Below are positions 9,205 through 18,301 of a DNA stretch of 64,000 nt, in pieces; the stretch's first letter is position 1; the number at the start of each line of letters is the position of its first letter. The stretch is from DASYXZ01 sp035946625. GTDB lineage: Bacteria > Acidobacteriota > Terriglobia > UBA7540. The notes beneath the pieces are model-generated. The model was not told the origin of the DNA. It saw only the letters and a program-made list of their open reading frames with translations, and made no database searches. Both the position numbers and the translations under genes were made by a program. The stretch is from the NCBI GenBank assembly GCA_035946625.1, contig DASYZE010000053.1:4222-68221 (forward strand). The letters are read 5' to 3'.

Positions 9205-10542
9205 ATGGATCGACGCAACGTTTTGAAAACTTCGGCCGCGGCCCTGAGCGGCGCATTCCTGGCCGAGGGCGGTCCCGGGATGGCGCTCCAAAACGTCAAC
9301 ACCAATTCCAGCCCGTCCCAGCTCAAGATCACGGACCTGCGCGTGGCGGTGGTGGTGAAAGCTCCCATGACGTGCCCCATCATTCGCATTGACACCAACC
9401 AGGGCGTCTACGGCCTGGGCGAGGTGCGTGATGGTGCCAGCCCCACTTTCGCGCTGATGCTCAAGAGCCGCATCCTGGGCGAAAACCCTTGCCAGATAGA
9501 CCGGCTGTTCCGCAAGATCAAACAATTCGGCGGACCGGCGCGGCAGGCGGGCGGCGTGTGCGGGATTGAAATGGCGCTGTGGGATATTGCCGGAAAAGTT
9601 TGGGGCGTTCCCATCTACCAGATGCTGGGAGGGAAATTCCGCGATCGCATTCGCGTTTATGCTGACACCACCGAATCACGCGACCCTTTGATTTACGCCC
9701 AGCGGATGAAGGCCCGCAAGGAAGTGATTGGCCTCACCTGGCTCAAAATGGATCTGGGCATCGACGTGGTGGCAGACAAGCCGGGCACCGTCACCCAGCC
9801 CGCGGGATTGAGCAGAGAGGAAGAAACTTTTCTTCCCCACCCTTTCGTGGCCACCGAAGTTACGGATAAAGGGATCGAATTGATGTCCGCCTATGTGGCT
9901 GCGGTGCGCGAGGCCGTGGGCATGGAAATTCCGCTCTCTATGGACCACCTCGGGCATATCGGCGTGAACTCGTGCATTCGCCTGGGGCGCGCATTTGAGA
10001 AGTACAATCTGGCCTGGATGGAGGACTTGATTCCGTGGCAATACACGGACCTGTGGAAGCACATCACGGATTCCATGCCCACGCCGACACTGACCGGGGA
10101 GGATATCTACCTGAAAGAGGACTTTATCAAGCTGTGCTCAAACCATTCCATCTGCAAAATCCATCCGGACTTGGCCACTTCGGGCGGCATATTGGAAACC
10201 AAGAAAATCGGCGATGCGGCTATGGAGTATGGCGTCCCCATGGCCATGCACTTTGCCGGCTCGCCCGTGTGCTGTATGGCCAACGTGCACTGCGCCGCTG
10301 CGACGCAGAACTTCCTGGCTCTCGAAAATCATTCGCTGGACGTGCCCTGGTGGGCGGATATGGCGGAAGGAATCGAAAAGCCCATCGTCAACAAGGGCTA
10401 TATCACGGTGCCGGATAAACCCGGGCTCGGGTTGACGCTTAACGAAGACGCCGTTCGCCAGCACCTGATGCCGGGCACGGGATACTTCGAGCCCACGCCG
10501 CAGTGGGACCATGAAAGATCGTGGGACCGGACGTGGAGCTGA
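9205..10542 (+). CDS. Mandelate racemase / muconate lactonizing enzyme family protein, Tat-exported
   Basis: Enolase-superfamily enzyme of 445 residues. The N-terminus (MDRRNVLKTSAAALSGAF) is a twin-arginine signal. The N-terminal capping domain carries GEVRDGA, and the barrel has LKMDLG (possible base Lys). Three acidic ligands for Mg2+ are seen: D in LSMDHLG, E in WMEDLIPW, E in TGEDIY. A late His-containing segment is MHFAGSP. This is compatible with an acid-sugar dehydratase; the exact substrate is unknown. The start has AAGGAG upstream. It is the second gene of the pair with the RraA-like protein; dehydratase plus aldolase would be a consistent degradative pair. Confidence 0.85.
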   Translation: MDRRNVLKTSAAALSGAFLAEGGPGMALQNVNTNSSPSQLKITDLRVAVVVKAPMTCPIIRIDTNQGVYGLGEVRDGASPTFALMLKSRILGENPCQIDRLFRKIKQFGGPARQAGGVCGIEMALWDIAGKVWGVPIYQMLGGKFRDRIRVYADTTESRDPLIYAQRMKARKEVIGLTWLKMDLGIDVVADKPGTVTQPAGLSREEETFLPHPFVATEVTDKGIELMSAYVAAVREAVGMEIPLSMDHLGHIGVNSCIRLGRAFEKYNLAWMEDLIPWQYTDLWKHITDSMPTPTLTGEDIYLKEDFIKLCSNHSICKIHPDLATSGGILETKKIGDAAMEYGVPMAMHFAGSPVCCMANVHCAAATQNFLALENHSLDVPWWADMAEGIEKPIVNKGYITVPDKPGLGLTLNEDAVRQHLMPGTGYFEPTPQWDHERSWDRTWS

Positions 10543-10591
10543 TTAAGGCAGTGGCGAGTGACAAGCGACGAGTGAAGAAGGGCGAAGACCG

Positions 10592-10623
10592 GGAGTCAGG
10601 AGTCTGAAGACAGAAGTCAGAAG
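10592..10623. repeat. Degenerate short repeats (GGAGTCAGGAGTC type)
   Basis: Imperfect AGTCAGG / AGTCTGAAG / AGTCAGAAG tandem copies lie between convergent genes. They are low-complexity and have no clear function. Confidence 0.3.
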
Positions 10624-10699
10624 GCCAAGACCGTTCGGAGCAACCAGCAGGCAACGCCTAATTTCCAGCCGGGCTCAAGGCTGGGATGCCGCGCGCTGT

Positions 10700-11923
10700 T
10701 TAGATCTTCAGGAAGAGCTTGCGCCTGTACATCCAAAACAGTATCAACCAATAACTGAATAGGACGGCGATGCCCTGCATCAGGGGTTGCAGGCCTGCCC
10801 CGAGAAACGCGAAAAAGTTGGGGCCCAGATTAATCCGGAACGAATCGACGAAGAAATTCACAAACAGGTGCGCGATCAGGTAAGCCGCGATGGAGTTCAT
10901 GCCGATCACGACGAGAGGGAAAGCCCACTTGCGGTTGCCCCTCATATCAATCAGCCAACTGAAGAATGCGAGCATCAGGAAGCACACGCCCCCGCTGAAC
11001 AGCGTCCAGCTTGGCGTCCAGACGCGCTTCACCACCGGGCAGATTCCTGTGTAATGAAGGAAAAGTCCGGCGGCGATGCCGATGGCTCCCGCCACCAGGA
11101 AACGCTTCAGGGGGATCTTGGGCGCGGAGGCCCGCAGCCAGCGACCCGCCATCAGGCCCAAAATCATGGTGCCGAGTGTGGGAATGAAGCTGAGCGTGAG
11201 GTAGCCGCCGTCGTTGTAAACAAAAGGACGTTCGCGCGGAAACAGATTCAGGAACCACTGGTCGAAGGTGTTGCCCAAATTGGCGTTCTTGTTCCAGTGC
11301 GCGGCAAAGCCCGAATAGTTGTGCGTCCAGGTGGCAGGGACTCCCACGGCAAGGTAATTAAATCCGGGGCCGGGCACTGGATAGAGCGCCCAGGCCGCCC
11401 AGTATCCCACCAGGACCACGGCCAGCGCGATCCACTGCCAGCGCGGGGGGCGGAAGCCGAGCAAGAACAGAAAAGGATAGCCGAAACCAATCTGAGAGAG
11501 TGTATCTTCAAAAGTGAAGTAGGTCTGGTGACTGTTCGTGGAACGCAGGAAAACTCCCAGCGCGACCAAAAGCAGCGACCGCCAGAGGGCGTGGGCGAAT
11601 AATCTCCCAAAGGCCGCTCCCTTGGCCATCCGGCTGGCAATCGAATAGGGTAGCGCTACTCCCACGAGGAATGAAAACGAGGGTTGAATAGTATCGTGCA
11701 GCGAGCACCCCGCCCACTCCGAATGGGTCTGATGGAACGCCAGAATGCTCCAAAACCAACTGGTGGGAAAAGCCGCGGAGACTTTGGAGAATTCCAGCAC
11801 CTCCGCCATCATCAGCAGCATCACCAGCCCGCGATAGGCGTCCACCGCGACGTTGCGCAGCACGGCCGGGCGAATGGGAATGGATTCCGGAACGACTACC
11901 GAGGGTTCAAGAACGGCTTGCAT
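10700..11923 (-). CDS. DUF5009 / NagX-like membrane acyltransferase
   Basis: Multi-pass protein of about 407 residues with roughly ten hydrophobic segments. The N-terminal VDAYRGLVMLLMM motif and an early SWFWSILAFHQTHSEWAG segment are characteristic of the DUF5009 / heparan-alpha-glucosaminide N-acetyltransferase-like family, in which a His in this region is catalytic. The family transfers acetyl groups across the membrane to sugars such as glucosamine. The start at 11923 is preferred over the longer frame to 11989 because GAGGTG precedes it and the upstream 22 residues look non-coding. It is convergent with the enolase-superfamily gene. The specific sugar substrate is unknown. Confidence 0.8.
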   Translation of the reverse strand: MQAVLEPSVVVPESIPIRPAVLRNVAVDAYRGLVMLLMMAEVLEFSKVSAAFPTSWFWSILAFHQTHSEWAGCSLHDTIQPSFSFLVGVALPYSIASRMAKGAAFGRLFAHALWRSLLLVALGVFLRSTNSHQTYFTFEDTLSQIGFGYPFLFLLGFRPPRWQWIALAVVLVGYWAAWALYPVPGPGFNYLAVGVPATWTHNYSGFAAHWNKNANLGNTFDQWFLNLFPRERPFVYNDGGYLTLSFIPTLGTMILGLMAGRWLRASAPKIPLKRFLVAGAIGIAAGLFLHYTGICPVVKRVWTPSWTLFSGGVCFLMLAFFSWLIDMRGNRKWAFPLVVIGMNSIAAYLIAHLFVNFFVDSFRINLGPNFFAFLGAGLQPLMQGIAVLFSYWLILFWMYRRKLFLKI

Positions 11924-12128
11924 GCAGCACCTCGTTGCCCTGGAGGTTAGCACAGCTTGGAATCGACTGCTGCGAAATTGAAGCGTCACCGCAGACTTCT
12001 TTAGGTAGTTATTTCATTTGAGTTACAAGCGATCGCCCAGGTGCAGTCAATCCCGCGTGAACTTAGGGAACGCGATAGCACAAACAAACCGTTTCACCCG
12101 CGCGCGAACGAGTCATAACTGAAAGGGA

Positions 12129-13481
12129 TTACATTCGCGTGAATTCGTCCGTATGGGTAACAAACTCGGGATAAGCGCCGGCGCCGAGTTCGGACAAGTC
12201 CATTCCCTGCCGCTCGCCCTCTGCCGTCGCACGTTGCGGATAGAACCGATTCAAAGTCCAGTTAAGTCCATAAGTCAAGGGCAAAACAAAGCCTATTAAC
12301 GTCGCAATGCCAACAACCTGGGCCAGCCATTGGCCTGCATGGCCTATCGGCGGCCCCGCCATCGGATCGGTTGCCACATTCAGGACCGGGCTGGGGAATC
12401 GGCCAAAAACGCCGAGGGCGAAAACGCCCCAGATGCCACACAGACCATGCACCGAAATTCCGCCGCCGGGATCGTCAACGGTAAGATGCAATTCAAGCCA
12501 CTCTACTGAAAAAGTAACCAGCGCTCCGGCCACCAAACCGATGATGATCGCGAGAGGTGGATCGATGAAAGGGCAGGCAGCGCTGCCCCCCACCAAACCG
12601 CCGACCCAACCGTTGGCGCTCAACGAGGCATCCGGCTTGCCAAACCGGAGGCGTGTGATCACTACGGCGGCTAACACGGCTGACGCCGCGGCGAGAGTGG
12701 TATTGATCGCAATCAACGGCACAATCCCTGTTTCGGTGCCGGTAAAAAGGATTGCTCCCGCGGAATTCAATCCCAACCATCCCAGCAGCGCCAGCAAACA
12801 GCCGAACAAAACGAAGACTAGATTATGGCCGGGAATAGCGGCCGGCATGCCTTCGCGCGAATACTTGCCGCGCCGCGGTCCAAGAATCCAGGCAATGGCC
12901 AGGGCCGTGAGGCCGCCTACTGCATGAATTGAGCTCGACCCTCCAGCATCCACAAAGCCATACCCGAGACCATAATTAACCCCGAGCTGCGCCAACCAAC
13001 CTCCGGCCCAAACCCAATGGGCGAATAAGGGATAGGTAATCCCAGCAAGAAATGCGGTCGAAGCGCAGATCGCCCCCAACCGCCAGCGGTCCAAACCAGA
13101 GCCCAAAGGGATGAGACCTGCCAACCCCACGCTGAAAATTTGAAGCAATAACACCAAGGAAATGGTCAAGTCTCCGCGTGTGACCCCGCGGGCAAAGAGC
13201 GGCTCGTGCGCAATCCAGTTCCACACGGCGTTGCCCACGGTAATGGCATGCGCCGGCCGGCCTATAAATCCCTGTCCGGCAAACCCTAAGATGACATACA
13301 CCAATGCCGCGATCGCGATCACACAAAGCGAGGCCAGCATCGAGTGGGCCACACCCCGTGAGCGACCCAACCCTGTGTTGATGAGGATGAGTCCGGCCAT
13401 GGCAAAAGGAACCAGCAGGGTGCAGAGAATACAAATAGCCACCGACACTTCCGTGAGCGAATGGGACGGAAGCAGGTTCAT
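12129..13481 (-). CDS. amtB: Ammonium transporter
   Basis: Amt/MEP/Rh channel of 450 residues with about eleven membrane helices. The twin-His pore is present: the first His in the family signature (DAGGSSSIHAVGG then LGPRRGKY), the second in GGGISVHGLCGIWG. The start at 13481 has GAAGGAAGAG upstream and overlaps the stop of the small membrane gene before it (ATGA). The C-terminal cytoplasmic tail ends FVTHTDEFTRM. The Amt first helix comes after a short N-terminus with no obvious signal peptide. No PII gene is adjacent, unlike the usual glnK-amtB pair; a PII gene lies about 5 kb away at 18302 on the other strand. Confidence 0.93.
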   Translation of the reverse strand: MNLLPSHSLTEVSVAICILCTLLVPFAMAGLILINTGLGRSRGVAHSMLASLCVIAIAALVYVILGFAGQGFIGRPAHAITVGNAVWNWIAHEPLFARGVTRGDLTISLVLLLQIFSVGLAGLIPLGSGLDRWRLGAICASTAFLAGITYPLFAHWVWAGGWLAQLGVNYGLGYGFVDAGGSSSIHAVGGLTALAIAWILGPRRGKYSREGMPAAIPGHNLVFVLFGCLLALLGWLGLNSAGAILFTGTETGIVPLIAINTTLAAASAVLAAVVITRLRFGKPDASLSANGWVGGLVGGSAACPFIDPPLAIIIGLVAGALVTFSVEWLELHLTVDDPGGGISVHGLCGIWGVFALGVFGRFPSPVLNVATDPMAGPPIGHAGQWLAQVVGIATLIGFVLPLTYGLNWTLNRFYPQRATAEGERQGMDLSELGAGAYPEFVTHTDEFTRM

Positions 13482-13669
13482 TCTCTTCCTTCTCGCGAAA
13501 TCAGATGAGAGCGGAATACCAGAACCAAGCCCAGAACTTCCACGGCAATTCCAGCCAGAACAAAAACCGTCCGTGGCACCATCGCCCGAAGAAGGATAAG
13601 AGCGCTCAGCACGAGCACCCATCCCGCCAAGAGCAAGGCAAAGCCCACCCATCTCATGCCAAGATCCAC
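13478..13669 (-). CDS. Small two-helix membrane protein coupled to amtB
   Basis: 63 residues, almost entirely hydrophobic: one helix at about residues 7-28 and another at 35-52, then a charged tail (HLISREGRE). The stop overlaps the amtB start (ATGA), a sign of translational coupling. No known family is recognised. The position suggests a helper or regulatory subunit of the ammonium channel, but this is inference only. A start at the second Met (13657) is also possible. Confidence 0.55.
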   Translation of the reverse strand: MDLGMRWVGFALLLAGWVLVLSALILLRAMVPRTVFVLAGIAVEVLGLVLVFRSHLISREGRE

Positions 13670-14132
13670 TGGCCGCAGTGAGGTCTAATCAACGCGGCCT
13701 TTCGTTCCGGGTTTAAGATACCACACCTGATGCAGAGCTACCGTAGTGCTCCGACCGGAGCGCGTCTAATCGATTTTTTTTATGGTGCCTAGAAGCAGAA
13801 ACACAAGCCCCCACCTCTCTCGAGCCGATTCGTCCGTCTCGAGGATCATCAGAACTCTCCTCTCCTTGCGATGGATAGGGGCATTGGAAGCAATCCTGAC
13901 TGTCCCGCCCGCACCCAAAACTTATCCACACCAGAAGAAAAACTTCGGTAAGGCATTTTTATCCTCGCTAAAAAAACTATTTGTTTGACGCCTGGTACCC
14001 CACCCCGTAACCTCGAATCATAAGTTCAAACGGGCAAGGCATTGAGTGGGGGGAGGGGTTCAGTTAATAGGTAAGCCCTGACGGTCCTCTCCAAAGTTCA
14101 ACAACAAACCAATCTTTGAAAGGAGAATTACC
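13670..14132. other. Divergent intergenic region between amtB and the APC permease
   Basis: No convincing gene; ORFs here are short and unlike known proteins. It should hold divergent promoters for the amtB pair and the permease. A strong ribosome site (AAAGGAG) precedes the permease ATG. Confidence 0.4.
13985..14013 (+). promoter_or_regulatory. Candidate promoter for the APC permease
   Basis: TTGACG (13985-13990), 17-base spacer, TAACCT (14008-14013). The -35 is good and the -10 is poor. Confidence 0.25.
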
Positions 14133-15938
14133 ATGGCGGAGAACTCGCCAGTTGAAATGAAAAAGACCCTGGGCTTGACGGGCCTGACGATGAACGCGAT
14201 GGCGCTGATCGCGCCCGGAGCTTTCTTGTGGCTCACTTTTGTCACGCAAGCCACGGAGGGAAACACCTCTCCGTCGATGTGGGCGGGCATCTTTCTCGCC
14301 CTTGTGCTTTGCCTGGCTACCGCGGTGTGTTACGCAGAGATGGCGAAGTTGTATCCGGGGACCGGCAGTTCGTATTACTTTGCCGAACAGGCTTTCCTGA
14401 ATCATGATAAGGCGTGGCCCTATGCCCGGCTTTCCAAGTTCATTGTGGGATGGGCTTCTCACCTTTATTATTGGATCTATCCCGGCGTCATGGTGGGCGT
14501 GACGGGAGTCATCTGCGGGTATCTGGTTGGCACTCTCTGGCCGAGTTTCATGAATGCCACCAATCCCGGCCCGGCGTTTATGATGCTGGTCGCCATCGTG
14601 ATGTCATTCGGGGTGGCCTATATCGCGTATCGCGGCGTAAACGGATCCACTTCGGTCAACATCGCCATCAACGTCATTCAAATTTCCGCCCTGGTTTTGT
14701 TCTCCGTGCTGGCGCTGGGTTACCGGATGAATCATCCCCCGGGGAGCGTGGCGTTGCAGTTTGACTCCCAGACCAGCGCGGCTTTTAGCTGTGAATTTGC
14801 CACCACCAAAACCGTGGTGAACGGGCAATCCACTGACACGATCGTGCGTGACGCGGACGGCACTCCGCAATGCGCGAAGGACGCCTCCGGTGCGCCTGTT
14901 CCCTACCACGTCAGCTACCCCACCACAGATTCGGCCGGCGCCTTTATCTCCCATCCCAACGCCCGCTCCGTGGTGGGCATGCATAATTTTGGCTGGATGT
15001 TCATTCAAGCCACGGTAGCCATCCTGATCCTGGTGGGATTCGAATCGGTCACCTCCATGGGCGGTGAGGCGAAGAACGCCAAGCGCGACGTGCCCATCGC
15101 GGTGATTGTTTCACTTCTCGTTCAGGGGGCGTTCTGCTACCTCTTCGAGTATTTTGCCGCCAACTACTTCCTTAATAGCGGCTATCCTATGGGAACCGCA
15201 GCGGGCTCGGCCGCGCCCATAGGCGACATGATGATCATGGTGGGCGATGCCCTGCTCGGCCCCGGACGGGGACGAATATTCATGTTGTGTGAGGCCGCGA
15301 CGGTGTTTCTGGCGCTGATTGGCACCACCCTCTCCTGCATGAATACAGCGGCACGCGTCACCTACGCCATGGGGAAGGATAATGAGGTGCCGAGCCACTT
15401 AGGCGTGCTGCATTCCAAAAACCTCACCCCGCATCGAGCCATTTGGACTCTGGCGATCATTTCCGCAGTGGTCGGCTGCCTGACGGTAGTCATGTATTTC
15501 GGCGATGGGAGCGCGCCCGCGGACGCCGCCATTCAGGCGTTGCCCCACGGCTTTTGGTCAAGTTGGGGATACACGACGCATGACAAAATGGCCGCCCTGC
15601 CCAATTCATTTCTCACCATGGGGTTGGCTTCGAACTTCGGCACGTTCCTGCTTTACGGTCTGAGTTGTATCACCTGCCTGGTTTGCTACCATGGCCACCC
15701 CAAGTTCAAGTTTGTCCGCCACGCCCTCATTCCCGCGTTCGGATTGGTGGCGAACCTCGCTTGTATGGCCTTCTATTTGATCGGGCCATTTATGGGTTAC
15801 GGCACCAAAATGGAACCTCTGCTGGCGTTCGGATTCGCCTTGGTCTGGGCCATATACGGCAGTATTTACTTTGTTCGCGCCAGCAAGAAACAAGGGCGGA
15901 CCACGATGGTGGAGAACCGCGTCCAGGTGGAAGCCTGA
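14133..15938 (+). CDS. APC-superfamily amino-acid permease
   Basis: 601 residues with about twelve membrane helices. The N-terminus KKTLGLTGLTMNAMALIAPGA has the helix-1 pattern of amino acid-polyamine-organocation transporters, with the unwound G-containing substrate motif, and GFESVTSMGGEAKN is the helix-6 region. A hydrophilic insert of about 75 residues (about 208-280, with two Cys) separates early from late helices and is unusual for the family. The substrate is not determinable; an amino acid or amine is expected. The gene is monocistronic, with its own terminator 28 bases after the stop. The start at 14133 follows AAAGGAG. Confidence 0.85.
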   Translation: MAENSPVEMKKTLGLTGLTMNAMALIAPGAFLWLTFVTQATEGNTSPSMWAGIFLALVLCLATAVCYAEMAKLYPGTGSSYYFAEQAFLNHDKAWPYARLSKFIVGWASHLYYWIYPGVMVGVTGVICGYLVGTLWPSFMNATNPGPAFMMLVAIVMSFGVAYIAYRGVNGSTSVNIAINVIQISALVLFSVLALGYRMNHPPGSVALQFDSQTSAAFSCEFATTKTVVNGQSTDTIVRDADGTPQCAKDASGAPVPYHVSYPTTDSAGAFISHPNARSVVGMHNFGWMFIQATVAILILVGFESVTSMGGEAKNAKRDVPIAVIVSLLVQGAFCYLFEYFAANYFLNSGYPMGTAAGSAAPIGDMMIMVGDALLGPGRGRIFMLCEAATVFLALIGTTLSCMNTAARVTYAMGKDNEVPSHLGVLHSKNLTPHRAIWTLAIISAVVGCLTVVMYFGDGSAPADAAIQALPHGFWSSWGYTTHDKMAALPNSFLTMGLASNFGTFLLYGLSCITCLVCYHGHPKFKFVRHALIPAFGLVANLACMAFYLIGPFMGYGTKMEPLLAFGFALVWAIYGSIYFVRASKKQGRTTMVENRVQVEA

Positions 15939-15965
15939 GCCTGTGCGCGAAAATCTTACGGAAAG

Positions 15966-15997
15966 CCGGGCGGGCGCTTGTCCGCCCGGTTTTTTTT
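15966..15997 (+). terminator. Rho-independent terminator of the APC permease
   Basis: CCGGGCGG / CCGCCCGG stem (15966-15973 with 15982-15989), then eight T. A CATAAT box occurs just after it, as it also does after the terminator at 18674. Confidence 0.9.
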
Positions 15998-16091
15998 GAG
16001 AGGATAAAGCATAATGTACTGGAGCCCTCGAAGGCCGAACGTTGAAGGAGCCGGGGGGACTGCTTATCAGCAACCCTCCACGCAAAGCTCG

Positions 16092-16892
16092 ATGCTTGAT
16101 TTGGAATTCGCCCAACTTTCCGAGACGGGAAAGGTTCGCAGGCAGAATGAGGACTACCTTGGCCACGTGGTCCCCGACTCACCTGCCCAAGTGCGCAGCC
16201 ACGGGTGGTTATTTGCGTTGGCCGATGGGGTAGGCGGGCATGAGCTGGGGGAAATTGCCTCGCGTACGGCGATAGAGAGTGTGAAGAGCGGTTTCCGCGC
16301 CGCCGCGGGTGGAGACTTGCACACCACGCTGCTGGCGCGCCTGGTGCAGGCGGCCAATGCGCAGGTCTTTGAAAAGGGCCTGGAGTCGCCCCAACGGGGC
16401 CCGGCCATGGCGACCACGATTGTGCTGTGCACCCTCCGCTATGATCGAGCGGCGGTCGCTCACGTGGGTGATTCCCGCTGTTACCTGATTCGGGGCAGCC
16501 AGGCTACAACTCTGACGCAGGATCATACCGTCGCCAACGAACAAATCCGCCTTGGAGTCATATCCGCACTGGAAGCCGCTGAGGCGCCCGCCCGCCATGT
16601 GCTGAGCCGCTCGCTGGGGAACGAGATGTTTGTCAGCGCGGAGATCAGCGAACATCAGGTGCAGGCCGGCGATGTGCTATTGCTTTGCTCGGACGGGCTT
16701 CACGGCGCCGTTCGCACCTCGGATATGGTTCGCATCGTCGGTGGAGCCGCGGACCTGGAGGGAGCGGCCCGCAACCTGGTGGCGGTTGCCAACGATCGGG
16801 ATGGGAGCGATAATATCAGTGTCCAACTGGTCCGCATTCGCACTGTCGAGCGAGTGGGAATGTACCGCGGCCGGCCCTACAAGCTTCACTAA
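16092..16892 (+). CDS. PP2C-type Ser/Thr protein phosphatase (copy A)
   Basis: 266-residue soluble phosphatase of the bacterial Stp/PrpC group. All metal-binding motifs are present: N-E-D at 19-21, DGVGGH at 45-50, GDSR at 126-129, SDGL at 200-203, DN at 240-241. It should dephosphorylate Ser/Thr phosphoproteins with Mn2+/Mg2+. The start at 16092 (MLDLEFAQL) is chosen because the paralogue at 18858 starts identically and the sequence upstream diverges out of frame, although no clear Shine-Dalgarno lies right before it (an AAGGAG is 47 bases upstream in both copies). It precedes the Ser/Thr kinase gene by about 200 bases, a classic kinase/phosphatase pairing. Confidence 0.9.
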   Translation: MLDLEFAQLSETGKVRRQNEDYLGHVVPDSPAQVRSHGWLFALADGVGGHELGEIASRTAIESVKSGFRAAAGGDLHTTLLARLVQAANAQVFEKGLESPQRGPAMATTIVLCTLRYDRAAVAHVGDSRCYLIRGSQATTLTQDHTVANEQIRLGVISALEAAEAPARHVLSRSLGNEMFVSAEISEHQVQAGDVLLLCSDGLHGAVRTSDMVRIVGGAADLEGAARNLVAVANDRDGSDNISVQLVRIRTVERVGMYRGRPYKLH

Positions 16893-17100
16893 GTCCCGGG
16901 GTGGGTAAGACTCGCTGCGAGTTTCCCGCCGCTTCCAGGTTCTGGTTATGAATCCGGTCCCCCAATCGATCAATATTCACGGGAGATTCAAAATTTCCTT
17001 ATGCACTCCTTATGGCTTTTTTACGAGGATGGGGGCATGATGATGGGAGGACATCAATACCGCGCCGCCGGCGGTCATATTAAGTTGAAATAAACGAGCG

Positions 17101-18069
17101 ATGACACCAATCCATCCAGGCGACCAACTCGATCACTATCGCATCGAGGGCGTGGCTGCACGCAGCGGCATGGCCTCAATTTTTCGCGGCACAGATTCGC
17201 GCACCGGCCGTCCGGTGGCCATCAAGGTCCCGCATCCGGAAATGGAAAGCGATCCGGTTTTCTTCGAGCGCTTCAAGCGTGAGGAAGCGATCGGAAATAA
17301 ATTGGATCATCCCGGCGTCATGAAGGTGATGGCAGAGGATGACCACAGCCAAGTTTACATGGTCATGGAGTGGGTGGACGGGCGGCTGCTGCGCCAGATC
17401 CTGAACGAAAATGGAAAGTTCCCTGTTGAACGCTCCGTCCGCATCACCCTCCGCATCCTGGACGCGTTGGAATACATTCACAACCACGGCGTGGTCCACC
17501 GCGACTTGAAGCCGGAAAACATAATGGTCGATGCCGAGGATCAGATCAAGCTTATCGACTTCGGCATCGCGGCCAACACCGGAGCACGGCGGATCACCTT
17601 TGCCAAGCTTTCACAAACCATGGGAACACCTGATTACATTTCCCCCGAACAGGTCAAGGGCAAACGCGGTGATGCGCGCAGCGATTTGTATGCCATGGGG
17701 GTTATGTTATATGAAATGCTGACCGGAAAAGTGCCTTTCCCGGGGCCTAATCCCTTTGTGATTATGAACGACCGCTTGCTGAATAATCCCGTCCCCCCGC
17801 GTGAATTGGACCCCACGATTTCTCCCCAGTTGCAGGAAATTATCTACCGCGCCATGGAACGCGACCCGGCCAAGCGCTATCCCAACGCGCACGAATTTGC
17901 CTGGGACCTTCAGCACCAGGATCAGGTGGGTGTGGCCGACCGCGGGGAGCTGCGGGACTGGAAAAGGCGGCGCTCCCCGCGGCTGAGAAATGTTCTGTTC
18001 TATTTGATGCTGGTCATGATTCCTGTAATCATTTTCGCCCTGCTGCTTTGGGTGGCGCGACACACTTGA
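17101..18069 (+). CDS. Hanks-type Ser/Thr protein kinase with C-terminal membrane anchor
   Basis: 322 residues: kinase domain (about 12-275) and one C-terminal hydrophobic helix (about 299-318) with no extracytoplasmic sensor beyond it. Catalytic residues are all present: Lys in VAIK (K42), HRDLKPEN (133-140), DFG (153-155), then GTPDYISPEQ for the activation segment. The glycine-rich loop is atypical (AARSGMAS in place of the usual LGxGGMG). The basic juxtamembrane stretch KRRRSPR precedes the anchor. Likely partners by neighbourhood are the PP2C phosphatases on either side and PII downstream. The ATG has only a weak ribosome site. Confidence 0.92.
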   Translation: MTPIHPGDQLDHYRIEGVAARSGMASIFRGTDSRTGRPVAIKVPHPEMESDPVFFERFKREEAIGNKLDHPGVMKVMAEDDHSQVYMVMEWVDGRLLRQILNENGKFPVERSVRITLRILDALEYIHNHGVVHRDLKPENIMVDAEDQIKLIDFGIAANTGARRITFAKLSQTMGTPDYISPEQVKGKRGDARSDLYAMGVMLYEMLTGKVPFPGPNPFVIMNDRLLNNPVPPRELDPTISPQLQEIIYRAMERDPAKRYPNAHEFAWDLQHQDQVGVADRGELRDWKRRRSPRLRNVLFYLMLVMIPVIIFALLLWVARHT

Positions 18070-18077
18070 TTTCAGGT

Positions 18078-18183
18078 ATAAATCGCGAGGGCCGGTGAAT
18101 TTCCTTCGTTCGGGAGGTGGATCCCGTGGGAATAACTTCTGCGATTATTGGTGCCGTGAGCAGGAATTGAAAGTTCCGCGCAT
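18078..18183 (-). pseudogene. Remnant of the 3' end of a thiO-like gene
   Basis: Read on the minus strand, this stretch gives LLTAPIIAEVIPTGSTSR and then HRPSRF. The intact thiO (19682-20866) has LLAPVTAQLISEVILTGSTS then YRPSRF at the same place near its end. At the DNA level AAATCGCGA and GGCCGGT and CGGGAGGT blocks recur in the same order and spacing in both. It sits tail-to-tail behind the kinase, as thiO sits tail-to-tail behind PP2C copy B. Nothing upstream on the minus strand continues the homology clearly. Confidence 0.75.
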
Positions 18184-18301
18184 ACGGAATGCGTTCTTGA
18201 TAACTTAAAGCCAGCTCGCTCCAAAATCCAGCGCGGTTTTCCGGCAGGGGAATTATCCACGGTTCCTCGCCCGGCGCGGGCAAAATAAAAGGTGATGACC
18301 T

